NCBI GenBank assembly: GCA_045615345.1
Contig: JAZLER010000013.1
Coordinates: forward strand, 124,001-188,000
Direction: 5' to 3'
Origin: Fumia sp045615345
GTDB lineage: Bacteria; Bacillota; Clostridia; Oscillospirales; Ruminococcaceae
DNA length: 64,000 nt
Below are positions 1 to 8,558 of this stretch, piece after piece; positions within the stretch are counted from its first letter, which is position 1; every line of letters starts with the position of its first letter. The position numbers were made by a program, and so were the translations under genes. The notes beneath the pieces are model-generated. The model was not told where the DNA came from. It ran no database searches and saw only the letters and a program-made list of their open reading frames with translations.

Positions 1-1270
1 GTCCTAAGAAAACAAGGCTTAAACCCTGCCAGCTTAAAACCCCCGAAGCAATTGCCACTTCGGAATACTTAAGCGGATAAAGTAAACTTAAGATAGGTTT
101 TGCAAGGAAGAAAATACCAAAACTTGCAGGAATACAGATAAGTGAAGTCATTCTTATAACAGATTCCACATTCACTTTAACAGAAGGCAGATTTTTTTCC
201 TCCCAGGATGCCGCAACATTAGGCAAAGCACTTTTTCCGAAAATACTTGTAAATGCAGGAACAAGGTTGAAAATGGAAAGCGCATAACCGCTGTAAGAGC
301 CGAACACAAAGTTCGCAGCCTCAGCAGGGGTTAACCCCGGTTTTAAATACTCCCCTATCATAAGCATCATACCCTCGTTATTTGTTTCAAACCCTGCCGC
401 AAGGCGGTTTATAATTGTAAGGGTATCAATAAGCTGAGCTACATTCATTACAATAGAGCCAAGAGAAATCGGTATTGCAATCTTTACAAGGTCGCTGATA
501 AGCTTCTTTGTCGCCATAGGTTCAGGCGAACAAAGAAGGTCAGCTTCGGTGATGTTGTCGCCGTTTCTTTTACTTTTTATAAACAAAAATACTGTTCCGA
601 CAAAGGTACTCAGAGTAACACCAAAAATAGCACCTGCAGAAGCCATCGGCATTATCGCGGCCCTTGCCTCAATCTCAGTAGAAACAGTATGCCCGAAAAC
701 AGGGAGTCCTGCCTCAAACTGCGCCATACCGATTTTCAACGCTAAAACAGAAAGTAAAAGCCCAAAGATAAGCTTTGCAACAACCTCCACAATCTGCGAA
801 ACCGCAGTGGGAATCATATTGCGAAGCCCTTCATAGTAACCACGGTATGCCGACATTACACAACCGAAAAATATAGCAGGAGCAATCGCTATAACCGAGA
901 GCCACGCATTTTCATTGTCAGCCATACGAACATAAATCCACGAAAAAGCTACCATAAGAATAAATCCGACAAGCCCCATACAGAAGAAAAGTCTGGTAGA
1001 AATTCTATGGATTTTACGGATATCGCGGTACCTGTCGTGAACAGATTGTTCTGCCACCATTTTTGCAATAGCGGCAGGAAGACCCGCAGTGGAAAAAGCA
1101 AAAATCATACTGAAAACACTGTAAGCCGTTGAGAAATATCCCATACCGTCACCGTCTAAGATATTTCCAAGTGGAATTTTAAAGACGGCACCGATAAGTT
1201 TAACTGTAATCATAGCGGCACCTAAAATACCGGCGCCCTGCAGAAGGCTTTGTCCTTTGCTTTTTGGCAA
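1..1270 (-). CDS. MurJ/SpoVB-type polysaccharide (lipid-linked) flippase, 3' end beyond window
   Basis: Integral membrane protein of the MOP superfamily (polysaccharide biosynthesis/SpoVB/MurJ-like), expected to flip lipid-linked cell-wall or polysaccharide precursors across the membrane. About 423 residues are visible and the C-terminus runs off the left edge. The N-terminus starts LPKSKGQSLLQGAGILGAA, followed by the family-like stretch GAVFKIPLGNILDGDGMGY and then many hydrophobic helices; YRGYYEGLRNMIPTAVSQ is typical of SpoVB-like flippases. I chose a TTG start because it sits six bases behind AAAGGAGTG, and no ATG has a comparable ribosome site. It follows the small zinc-ribbon gene, from which a hairpin separates it. 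The substrate cannot be told from sequence; a MATE drug exporter is less likely given these motifs. Confidence 0.8.
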   Translation of the reverse strand, partial: MPKSKGQSLLQGAGILGAAMITVKLIGAVFKIPLGNILDGDGMGYFSTAYSVFSMIFAFSTAGLPAAIAKMVAEQSVHDRYRDIRKIHRISTRLFFCMGLVGFILMVAFSWIYVRMADNENAWLSVIAIAPAIFFGCVMSAYRGYYEGLRNMIPTAVSQIVEVVAKLIFGLLLSVLALKIGMAQFEAGLPVFGHTVSTEIEARAAIMPMASAGAIFGVTLSTFVGTVFLFIKSKRNGDNITEADLLCSPEPMATKKLISDLVKIAIPISLGSIVMNVAQLIDTLTIINRLAAGFETNNEGMMLMIGEYLKPGLTPAEAANFVFGSYSGYALSIFNLVPAFTSIFGKSALPNVAASWEEKNLPSVKVNVESVIRMTSLICIPASFGIFFLAKPILSLLYPLKYSEVAIASGVLSWQGLSLVFLG

Positions 1271-1294
1271 GTAAAACACTCCTTTTTCGCGTTT

Positions 1295-1321
1295 TACCGC
1301 CACGAGGGTATCGTAGCGGTA
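1295..1321. repeat. Imperfect inverted repeat between two genes
   Basis: Arms TACCGC/GCGGTA with inner ACGA/TCGT and a 5-base loop; one mismatch separates the two stem parts. No T-tract follows on either strand, so it is not a classical terminator. It may be an RNA-processing or weak transcription-attenuating hairpin between the zinc-ribbon gene and the flippase gene. Confidence 0.5.
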
Positions 1322-1330
1322 GGATAAGAA

Positions 1331-1696
1331 TTATTCTTCATCAAAGCGGTTTCCGCATCTTGTACAGTAAGCGGAGTCCTTTTCATTTTCGGTATTGCAA
1401 GCAGTGCAAATCTTTTTATTCTTTTTCTTTGCAAGTTTTGCATTGATTTCTTCAAGATCGTTTTTAACAATATCAATCTCAGAAACCAGAGAATCGATAA
1501 GTTCCTTGTCCTCATACTCGGATTTCATCATAGAATACACAGCAGAGCCCAAGCTTTTATACAAATCGGAAAGCTCTTTTGCAAGCTGTGCACTCTTATA
1601 TTTAGTCTTTGAAAACTCAAAAGCCTTTGTAGCTTTGTCCTCTGCAACATCAACAATATTCTTAGCACCATTCAAAATATCATCTAAAACTGCCAT
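1331..1696 (-). CDS. Small helical protein with C-terminal zinc ribbon
   Basis: Hypothetical protein of 121 residues. The first 95 or so residues are predicted helical and charged (MAVLDDILNGAKNIVDVAED...), with coiled-coil character near VSEIDIVKNDLEEINAKLAKK. The C-terminus holds a treble-clef/zinc-ribbon motif, CTAC...CTRCG, that should bind one zinc. The start was set at the ATG behind AGAAAGGAATGATATT; an in-frame start 17 codons earlier lies inside the promoter. Small proteins of this build are common next to cell-envelope genes in Clostridia but have no fixed function. It has its own promoter overlapping the end of hemZ. Confidence 0.75.
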   Translation of the reverse strand: MAVLDDILNGAKNIVDVAEDKATKAFEFSKTKYKSAQLAKELSDLYKSLGSAVYSMMKSEYEDKELIDSLVSEIDIVKNDLEEINAKLAKKKNKKICTACNTENEKDSAYCTRCGNRFDEE

Positions 1697-1718
1697 AATA
1701 TCATTCCTTTCTAAATTC

Positions 1719-1747
1719 ATTTTACACTTATTTGAAAATAAAATCAA
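1719..1747 (-). promoter_or_regulatory. Sigma-A-type promoter for the zinc-ribbon gene
   Basis: On the minus strand TTGATT, 17 bases, TAAAAT. The -35 overlaps the stop codon of hemZ, so the small gene can be transcribed independently of the recJ-hemZ operon. Confidence 0.5.
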
Positions 1748-3186
1748 TAACTTTCTGTAAACAGTTTAAAGGCTTCTTTCTTCTTTGCAAGTATATCGTC
1801 AAAACCCGAAATATATTCGTAAGGATATTTGTAATTATAAAATCTCACGATATCATTAGGTAAAACTACCTTTGTCACAGCACCTGCACCGACCGCTAAA
1901 ATAGTCTGCATCTCATCCATAATATAGACATTATACTTCCCGAAGTGACCTTTTTTAGAATACCCCACATTTTCAAGGTTACCTTTTGTATTCTTCTGGC
2001 GATAGAGATAATAAGGCTCATACCCGTTTTCCGTGAGTGCTTTATAAGAATACTTAACCATTTTCTGCACATCGCTGTAATCGTCATCATCGCCCGACTC
2101 CTCAAAAAGCTTTGAAGAACGCTTCAATGAAAGTGTATGCACCGTTATATTTTCGGGTGAAAGCAATATCGCCTTGTCGATACTTTCCTTAAAACTTTCA
2201 AAAGTATCAGTGGGAAGCCCCGCTATAAAATCCATATTAATTGAAGAAAATCCCATACTTTTAGCAAGATAATAGCAATCCTCTGCTTCTTTTGCAGTGT
2301 GTTTTCTGCCTATAACCTTTAAAACCTCATCGTTAAAAGTCTGAGGGTTGATACTTATTCTTGTAGCACCCGAGTTTTTGATAACATCAAGCTTTTCTTT
2401 ATCGATAGTATCGGCTCTGCCTGCTTCGATAGTGTATTCAATGCCGTTCGGGTGAAAATACCTGTTCACTGCATCGGTAACTACTTTCAGCTCATCTGCT
2501 GACAAAGCGGTAGGGGTTCCCCCACCTATGTAAACCGTTTTAAGGTTTAATTTCTTCTCATTTGCTATACTTGCTGTAAAAGCTATTTCTTCCACAAGTT
2601 TATTTAAGTACTCCGGGATAAGCGCTTTTGCTTTATGCCCTGCTATCGCATGGGAAACAAAAGAACAGTAACTGCATCTTGACGGACAATAAGGAATTGA
2701 AACATAAAGACTGAAATCACGCTTGCCGTTATCGGATAAAATCTCCTTTTGATTTTCAGCAATTTTAAAGCTTAAATCAATTTTATCGGGTGCCATATAA
2801 AGCTTTTTATTAAACTCTTCCCTTATCTCATCGTAACTTTTGTTATCAGAAAGTCTTCTCTGTACCCATTTGACAGGGCGTATACCCGTTAAAATCCCCC
2901 ACTCGGGCAAAACGCCGGTAAGTTCATTCAAAAGTGTATACAAAAGCCTTGCGGCTTCCATCTCAAGGTCGTCATAAGGATGATTTAAAGTTTTGAGAGT
3001 TTTAAAAAAATCACCTTTTTTAACGGTGACAAAAACATCATTTTCTTCAGTTTTAATCACAATATACTCATCATCGGGATATTCAGAAACCTCATAAATA
3101 TGCTTGAATCTTCTCACAGGATAGAAAAGCTTCAAGATATTTTCCATTTCATATTTAAAGGTGTTTCCAATGTAAAAAATCGTCAT
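1744..3186 (-). CDS. hemZ: HemZ, oxygen-independent coproporphyrinogen III dehydrogenase (radical SAM)
   Basis: Radical SAM enzyme of the HemN/HemZ family, 480 residues, expected to oxidatively decarboxylate coproporphyrinogen III in heme synthesis. The 4Fe-4S/SAM motif is intact: SIPYCPSRCSYCSF has the C-x3-C-x2-C spacing. It is followed by YIGGGTPTALS, the glycine-rich SAM-binding strand, and by INPQTFNDEVLKVIGR. The long N-terminal region before the radical SAM core (about 160 residues) is the HemZ type rather than HemN or HemW. It is the last gene of a tight run after the MBL hydrolase (4-base gap). No other heme-pathway genes lie in this window, so the true substrate in this organism is inferred from family only. 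Confidence 0.85.
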   Translation of the reverse strand: MTIFYIGNTFKYEMENILKLFYPVRRFKHIYEVSEYPDDEYIVIKTEENDVFVTVKKGDFFKTLKTLNHPYDDLEMEAARLLYTLLNELTGVLPEWGILTGIRPVKWVQRRLSDNKSYDEIREEFNKKLYMAPDKIDLSFKIAENQKEILSDNGKRDFSLYVSIPYCPSRCSYCSFVSHAIAGHKAKALIPEYLNKLVEEIAFTASIANEKKLNLKTVYIGGGTPTALSADELKVVTDAVNRYFHPNGIEYTIEAGRADTIDKEKLDVIKNSGATRISINPQTFNDEVLKVIGRKHTAKEAEDCYYLAKSMGFSSINMDFIAGLPTDTFESFKESIDKAILLSPENITVHTLSLKRSSKLFEESGDDDDYSDVQKMVKYSYKALTENGYEPYYLYRQKNTKGNLENVGYSKKGHFGKYNVYIMDEMQTILAVGAGAVTKVVLPNDIVRFYNYKYPYEYISGFDDILAKKKEAFKLFTESY

Positions 3187-3190
3187 ATCC

Positions 3191-3802
3191 TTACCTCAAA
3201 AATGGGTTTGTTTTCTTCTCGTTACTTAAAGTGGTAGCCTCCCCGTGTCCCGGGAAAACATTGTAATCTCCGGGGAGTGCCATAAGCTTTTTAAGGGAAT
3301 TCATCAGGGTGTCATAGTCACCTTTATAAAGGTCAGTACGCCCGATACTTCCATAAAAAAGCGTATCACCCGTAAAAATCGAATCAGAAACCTTTATACA
3401 TACTCCGCCCTCGGTATGGCCTGGGGTATGGATTATCTCAAAAGTTTCGCCCAGAAGATTTATCTTTTCGCCATCCTCATAAAACTTGTCGGGGTCGCAG
3501 AAAATCTCGTGTCCTCCGAAATCATAAGAGGAATTCAGAACGGGATTTTTTGCCATCTCATAATCAGCCTTATGGATATAAACAGGAACCTCATATTTTT
3601 CCTTAACTGCGTTCACAGCACCGATATGGTCAAAATGCCCGTGGGTGAGGAAAACAGCTTTTAAGGTAAGATTTTCCCTTTCAAGAAAAGCAGAAATCTT
3701 GGCAAAACCGTCACCGGGGTCTATAAGCACTGCCTCGTTATCATTTGTAACGGCATAACAGTCAGTCCCCAGGTATCCTACATCAAGAGTAAAAATCTTC
3801 AT
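3191..3802 (-). CDS. Metallo-beta-lactamase-fold hydrolase (glyoxalase II-like)
   Basis: Cytoplasmic MBL-fold hydrolase, 203 residues. The metal motif THGHFDHIG (HxHxDH) is intact, followed by HTPGHTEGG, the GDTLF aspartate and a terminal FPGHG, the full set of metal ligands for a dinuclear site. The size and motifs match the short glyoxalase II-like/YcbL-type hydrolases found in most Firmicutes, which act on thioesters or unknown small esters. It begins directly after the dtd stop codon, so translation is probably coupled. The precise substrate is not determinable. Confidence 0.85.
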   Translation of the reverse strand: MKIFTLDVGYLGTDCYAVTNDNEAVLIDPGDGFAKISAFLERENLTLKAVFLTHGHFDHIGAVNAVKEKYEVPVYIHKADYEMAKNPVLNSSYDFGGHEIFCDPDKFYEDGEKINLLGETFEIIHTPGHTEGGVCIKVSDSIFTGDTLFYGSIGRTDLYKGDYDTLMNSLKKLMALPGDYNVFPGHGEATTLSNEKKTNPFLR

Positions 3803-4255
3803 TTAGTGCCCCATTTCGTTTGAGTCCATAACAATGGTGATAGGACCATATGCGTTCATATCAATTTCCATATGTGCACCAAAAACTCCTGTATACACCT
3901 CTACCCCCGCAGCCCTTAAATACTCAACATATTTAAGGTAAAGTTCCTCAGAAACAGGCTGTTTTGCAGCCTTGTCAAATGACGGACGGTTGCCTTTTTT
4001 GCAGTCCCCTGCAAGGGTAAAGTTTGAAACGACTATAACCTTTCCGCCAACATCGGTAACAGAAAGATTGAGCTTATCTTCATCGTCTGTAAAAATACGG
4101 AGTCTTGCAGTTTTTCCCGCTAAATATTCAGCCTGTTTTTCGGTATCTCCATCGGTGACACCGATTAAAACCACAAGCCCTGTTTCGATATTTCCTGTCA
4201 CAACACCATCGGATGTAACAGTGGCTCTGCTTACCCTCTGAATTACAAGTTTCAT
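3803..4255 (-). CDS. dtd: D-aminoacyl-tRNA deacylase
   Basis: Proofreading enzyme of 150 residues that removes D-amino acids (and glycine from tRNA-Ala) after mischarging. MKLVIQRVSRATVT is the classical N-terminus. The second family motif, NAYGPIT (GP cis motif), is intact. The first motif usually reads SQFTL but here reads SNFTLAGDCKKGNRPSF, so the Gln is replaced by Asn; the rest of the pocket looks normal. It lies immediately downstream of rel, 7 bases away, the same pairing seen in many Firmicutes. Confidence 0.93.
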   Translation of the reverse strand: MKLVIQRVSRATVTSDGVVTGNIETGLVVLIGVTDGDTEKQAEYLAGKTARLRIFTDDEDKLNLSVTDVGGKVIVVSNFTLAGDCKKGNRPSFDKAAKQPVSEELYLKYVEYLRAAGVEVYTGVFGAHMEIDMNAYGPITIVMDSNEMGH

Positions 4256-4262
4256 ATTCTTC

Positions 4263-6428
4263 CTACTTTCCTGAACGTTCTACTGAAATTACGCCATTAA
4301 CCTTGCTGAGCTTCTGGATAATGGTTTCAAGATGCTCCTTGCCCTGAGTATCAACAGTAACAGTGATACTTGCATCGCCGTTTTTGAGTTCCCTTGCATT
4401 GAATTCATGAATGGGAACACGCATATTTGCAAGACACACACTGACATCGGCGACAAGCGAAGTTCTGTCGTGTGCGACAATATCGATAGTTGCCCTGAAG
4501 TGGGTAAGATTATTGTCAACCCAGCGGACATTTATCCAGCGTTCGCGCTGAATAACATCGTTCATCGAGTTGATTACATTCACACAATCCTTTTTGTGAA
4601 CCGAAACGCCGTATCCCCTTGTGATAAATCCGATGATTTCATCACCGGGCAACGGGTTACAGCACTGCGAGAATTTAACAAGACAGTTGTCTATTCCCTC
4701 AACCACAACAGCACTTGTATTTTTCTTTTTGCTCGGGACTTTAAGGGTTGTGAGTTCGGGACCTAAATTAGCCTTCATAAGTTTTGCGTAATCGTCCTTG
4801 ATACGCGACATAATCCTTGAAAGGAAGATACCCCCGTATCCGATTGCCGCATAGAAATCCTCAAGATTATCCTTATGCTGTCTTTTTATGATGGGCTCCA
4901 TAAATTTTATAAAGTTTTCCTCATCGTCAAAATGGATAAAGTTACGCTTGAATTCTCTTTCGATTTCCGCTTTACCCTCTGCGATGTTCTCGTCACGGCG
5001 TTCACGCTTAAACCACGCCCTGATTTTGTTTCTCGCTTCAGAGGTTTTGGCTATTTTAATCCAGTCCCTGTTCGGCGCACCGACAAGGGATTTGGTTGTC
5101 ATAATCTCAACAATCTGACCTGTTTTAACCTGATAGTCAAGCGGTACAATTCTGCCGTCAACCTTAGCACCTGTCATACGGTTACCGACAGCAGTATGAA
5201 TAGCATAAGCAAAGTCAATGATGGTAGACCCCGCAGGCAGGCTCTTAACATCGCCTTTCGGAGTAAATACAAATACATCATCGGGGGACAAATCAGTCTT
5301 GATATTTTTAACAATATCCTCAGCGCCCTCAGCTTCCTGCTGTGACTCAATAATCTGTCGTACCCACGCAAGACGCTCTTCGAGTCGGTCTTTACCCTGA
5401 ATACCCTCTTTGTATTTCCAGTGTGCCGCAATGCCGAACTCAGCGGTATTATGCATATCCCAGGTTCTTATCTGAATTTCAAAAGGAATAGCCTCTTTGT
5501 CGACAACAGTGGTATGAAGCGACTGATACATATTGGGCTTAGGGGTAGAAATATAGTCTTTGAACCTGTTGGGAATAGGTCTGAACATATCGTGGATAAT
5601 ACCAAGAATATTATAACATTCGATAACAGTATTAACGATAATTCTTACAGCATAAATGTCATAAAGCTCTTCAAAGGTTTTCCCTGCCATATACACTTTT
5701 CTGTAAATTCCGTAAATACTCTTAACCCTACCTGCGATATGGGGTTCAAATCCGTAATCCTTCAAGCGTTCGGAAATTTTTTCCTGAATGTCAGTAATAA
5801 ATTTCTCTTTACCGCCGCTTTTAAGGGCAAGGGTTTCCTCAATTTCCTTGTAACCTATGGGGTCAAGGTACTTAAGCGCTCTGTCCTCAAGTTCCTCTTT
5901 AAGCGCACGGATACCAAGTCTATGCGCAATGGGAGCATAGATTTCCATAGTTTCAAGTGAAATCTCTCGACGGCGTTTATCAGCTTTAAAATCAAGGGTT
6001 CTCATATTATGAAGTCTGTCAGCAAGCTTTATGATAATAACCCTTACATCCTCGCTCATCGCAAGGAGCATCTTTCTGATATTCTCAGCCTGCTGCTCTT
6101 CTTTTGTAAAAAGCGGAATTTGTCCTAACTTTGTAACACCGTTAACCATAAGTGCCACATCGTCACCAAAAGCCTTGGAGATTTCTGCCAGTGAAACATC
6201 GGTATCTTCAACTACATCGTGCAGGAGTGCCGCACAGACAGAATCGGTATCCATACCAAGGTCAATCAGAATTATTGCAACTGAAACAGGGTGACTGATA
6301 TACGGGTCACCCGATTGGCGAAACTGACCATTATGGGCAGAATCAGCAAGTTCATAAGCCTTTTTTATTTTATTAATATTATAACTGCGGTCCGATGCAT
6401 CAAGTGCTTGAAGCAGTTTGTTAAGCAT
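4263..6428 (-). CDS. rel: Bifunctional (p)ppGpp synthetase/hydrolase Rel
   Basis: Stringent-response enzyme, 721 residues, the normal long RSH length. Domains in order: HD hydrolase (about residues 25-180; LLHDVVEDT carries the HD pair), synthetase (about 230-345; GRVKSIYGIYRK, RFKDYISTPKPNMYQSLHT), TGS (about 385-445; FTPKGDVKSLPAGSTIIDFA), a helical region, the zinc-finger/RIS part with FSQCCNPLPGD, and a C-terminal ACT domain. Both catalytic halves look intact, so it should make and degrade (p)ppGpp. It starts 4 bases after recJ and is followed by dtd in one tight operon. Confidence 0.95.
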   Translation of the reverse strand: MLNKLLQALDASDRSYNINKIKKAYELADSAHNGQFRQSGDPYISHPVSVAIILIDLGMDTDSVCAALLHDVVEDTDVSLAEISKAFGDDVALMVNGVTKLGQIPLFTKEEQQAENIRKMLLAMSEDVRVIIIKLADRLHNMRTLDFKADKRRREISLETMEIYAPIAHRLGIRALKEELEDRALKYLDPIGYKEIEETLALKSGGKEKFITDIQEKISERLKDYGFEPHIAGRVKSIYGIYRKVYMAGKTFEELYDIYAVRIIVNTVIECYNILGIIHDMFRPIPNRFKDYISTPKPNMYQSLHTTVVDKEAIPFEIQIRTWDMHNTAEFGIAAHWKYKEGIQGKDRLEERLAWVRQIIESQQEAEGAEDIVKNIKTDLSPDDVFVFTPKGDVKSLPAGSTIIDFAYAIHTAVGNRMTGAKVDGRIVPLDYQVKTGQIVEIMTTKSLVGAPNRDWIKIAKTSEARNKIRAWFKRERRDENIAEGKAEIEREFKRNFIHFDDEENFIKFMEPIIKRQHKDNLEDFYAAIGYGGIFLSRIMSRIKDDYAKLMKANLGPELTTLKVPSKKKNTSAVVVEGIDNCLVKFSQCCNPLPGDEIIGFITRGYGVSVHKKDCVNVINSMNDVIQRERWINVRWVDNNLTHFRATIDIVAHDRTSLVADVSVCLANMRVPIHEFNARELKNGDASITVTVDTQGKEHLETIIQKLSKVNGVISVERSGK

Positions 6429-6432
6429 TTTT

Positions 6433-8469
6433 TTACTCTCCTTTTAAGCTCTTTAAAATTTCAGAGCTTTCAAGATTAACCTTGTCAGTCTTTTCAAGTT
6501 TCACAGAAGAAAAGTCCTCTGCTACCGTTATCAGTTTAAGTTCTGACAGAATATCGGTCATAAGTTTAAATTTACAATAATTTATCTTGCCCGAAAAGGC
6601 TAAAAGATAGATGTCGTCAAGATTAAAATTCCTGTTTTCAAGCTGTCTGAAAATCTTATAAGCAGTCCTTAACTCCTCGGTATCGGGCACTGATATATCC
6701 ATAATTCTCTTATCAACAACTTCGCCTCTGCGGATTTTTTCATAGTAGTGTGAAGCGTTGAGAACCTTATCAAAATCAACCCCCGAAGGTCTTATATCAT
6801 TTAGCTTTACAGCAATTGAAACAGTATCCTTATATGTATTAATTTCAAGGTTTGCAAGAATATCAACAGAATTTCCGACAGAATATATAAATTTGTCGGT
6901 TGACATTCTAAAATAAAGAACATAAATACTTTTACCTTCAAATTTCACCTTGATTTTAAGATGCTTATCCTGAGCCATCGGTATAACCTGCTCAATAATA
7001 CAGTCTTTAAGCAAGAACTGCGGTCTTGCATTTTCTTCACCGCAAGGCTCAAGCAACTCAAGTTCACTCACTGAATTTACATTTATATCGCCGATATGAA
7101 GCTCTTTATCAATAACCTTTGTAAGCTTTGGCATCACATCGTAATTTTCTTCAGCATATAAGTTAAGCCTTTTTCTGAGTATATCAAGGTCTTTTATTTT
7201 AACTGTCATACCTGCCGCAGACTTATGCCCGCCATATTTTACGAGAATGTCGTCACAAGAAGAAATCGCGTCAAAAAGGGAAAACTCACCGAAGCTTCTT
7301 GCAGAACCGACAGCACACTCTTCTTCTTTTGAAAGTACCACACAGGGTTTTCCGTAAAGATTTGATAATCGTGACGCCACAATTCCGACAACACCCTGAT
7401 GAAGATTTTCAGAAGCCACTGTAAGAACTCTGTCAAAAATCACAGAAGGTGTTTTTTCTATCTCTTTGTAAAGTTTTGTTAAAATTTCGTCTTCTTCAGC
7501 GCGTCTGTCAAAATTCAATTTATTGATTTGATCAGCAATTGTAAAAGCCTTTTCTTCATCCTCGCAAAGGAGCAATTCTTCAGCTAAGTTGGCACTTCCC
7601 ATTCTCCCTGCCGCATTTATACGGGGAACTATTGCAAAGGCTACCTTCTGCGTATTTATATCCGTAGGGTCAATACCACTTACCGAGATAAGCGCCTGAA
7701 CTCCTATGTTTTCAGTGTATGCAAGCTGTTCGAGACCTTTTTTCACAATACATCGGTTTTCGCCAATAAGTGGCATAACATCACCGACAGTACCTATCAT
7801 AGAAAGTACCGAGAAATTTTCAATAACTGTATAAATATCGCCCTCAAGTGCCGCACAGAGTTTAAGTGCCACCCCTGCACCACAGAGGTCCTTAAAACCT
7901 TTATAATCTTTTCTGTGTGGGTTAACAACAGCACAAGCTTTTGGCAAGACATCCCCCACCTGATGATGGTCGGTTACAACTATATCTATGCCCTTTTCAC
8001 TTGCATAAAGCACTTCATCTATCGCCGAAATACCATTATCGACAGTGACAATCAGTTTAGCACCATTTTCGATAATTTTATCGATTGCATCAAGGTTTAA
8101 TCCATAGCCCTCTCCCTGTCTTTCGGGGATATAATAAAACACATCGGCACCCATAGACTGCAAAAACTGCATAACGATAGCAGTAGCTGTAACACCGTCA
8201 CAGTCGTAATCGCCATAAATTGCTATTCTTTCGTTGTTTTCAACAGCCAGATTTATGCGTGCTACCGCCTTATCCATATCGGGGAGCAAAAACGGGTCAG
8301 CGAAATAGTCGCCATCACCTAAGAGACTATCGATTTGGGTATCAGAAAGCTTTCTCGCAGACAGAATATCCGCAATCATTGAAGATACACCATATTCTTC
8401 TTTTATGCGCCTGCTCACAGCATCTGAAACTTCAGGATACTGCCACTGTGAAAATGGCATTTTGCTCAC
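6433..8469 (-). CDS. recJ: Single-stranded-DNA-specific exonuclease RecJ
   Basis: 5'-3' exonuclease for recombination and mismatch/base-excision repair, 678 residues. Motif I reads IYGDYDCDGVTA, motif II VTVDNGIS, motif III VTDHHQVGD (the DHH), then LCGAGVALKL, and the DHHA1 motif GGHKSAAGMT. This is the full catalytic set for the two-metal site. An OB-like segment follows at about residues 450-540 and a family-typical C-terminal part after it. It is the first gene of the recJ-rel-dtd-MBL-hemZ run and has a good promoter just upstream. The start ATG sits behind AAAGGGGTGAGCAAA. Confidence 0.93.
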   Translation of the reverse strand: MSKMPFSQWQYPEVSDAVSRRIKEEYGVSSMIADILSARKLSDTQIDSLLGDGDYFADPFLLPDMDKAVARINLAVENNERIAIYGDYDCDGVTATAIVMQFLQSMGADVFYYIPERQGEGYGLNLDAIDKIIENGAKLIVTVDNGISAIDEVLYASEKGIDIVVTDHHQVGDVLPKACAVVNPHRKDYKGFKDLCGAGVALKLCAALEGDIYTVIENFSVLSMIGTVGDVMPLIGENRCIVKKGLEQLAYTENIGVQALISVSGIDPTDINTQKVAFAIVPRINAAGRMGSANLAEELLLCEDEEKAFTIADQINKLNFDRRAEEDEILTKLYKEIEKTPSVIFDRVLTVASENLHQGVVGIVASRLSNLYGKPCVVLSKEEECAVGSARSFGEFSLFDAISSCDDILVKYGGHKSAAGMTVKIKDLDILRKRLNLYAEENYDVMPKLTKVIDKELHIGDINVNSVSELELLEPCGEENARPQFLLKDCIIEQVIPMAQDKHLKIKVKFEGKSIYVLYFRMSTDKFIYSVGNSVDILANLEINTYKDTVSIAVKLNDIRPSGVDFDKVLNASHYYEKIRRGEVVDKRIMDISVPDTEELRTAYKIFRQLENRNFNLDDIYLLAFSGKINYCKFKLMTDILSELKLITVAEDFSSVKLEKTDKVNLESSEILKSLKGE

Positions 8470-8497
8470 CCCTTTCCTTGGAATTCCTTAAAATATT

Positions 8498-8526
8498 ATT
8501 TTATCATATTTATATTAATTTTTCAA
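8498..8526 (-). promoter_or_regulatory. Promoter of the recJ-rel-dtd-hemZ operon
   Basis: Minus strand TTGAAA, 17 bases, TAAAAT, with a TG one base before the -10 (extended -10). The -35 overlaps the T-tract of the terminator of the preceding gene. Confidence 0.6.
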
Positions 8527-8558
8527 CTAAAAAAATAACGAGGTGCTATTGCACCTCG
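8525..8558 (-). terminator. Rho-independent terminator overlapping a stop codon
   Basis: Stem CGAGGTGC/GCACCTCG with a 4-base loop, then TTATTTTTTT on the minus strand. The upstream arm is made of the last sense codons and stop of the sialidase-fold gene (Glu-Val-Gln-stop), so the terminator is partly coding. Confidence 0.85.

Noticed and set aside
5421..5960. Long open frame opposite rel
   Set aside because: It is a shadow on the strand opposite a clear Rel gene; the same applies to frames opposite adhE (for example 11161-11724) and opposite the giant genes.
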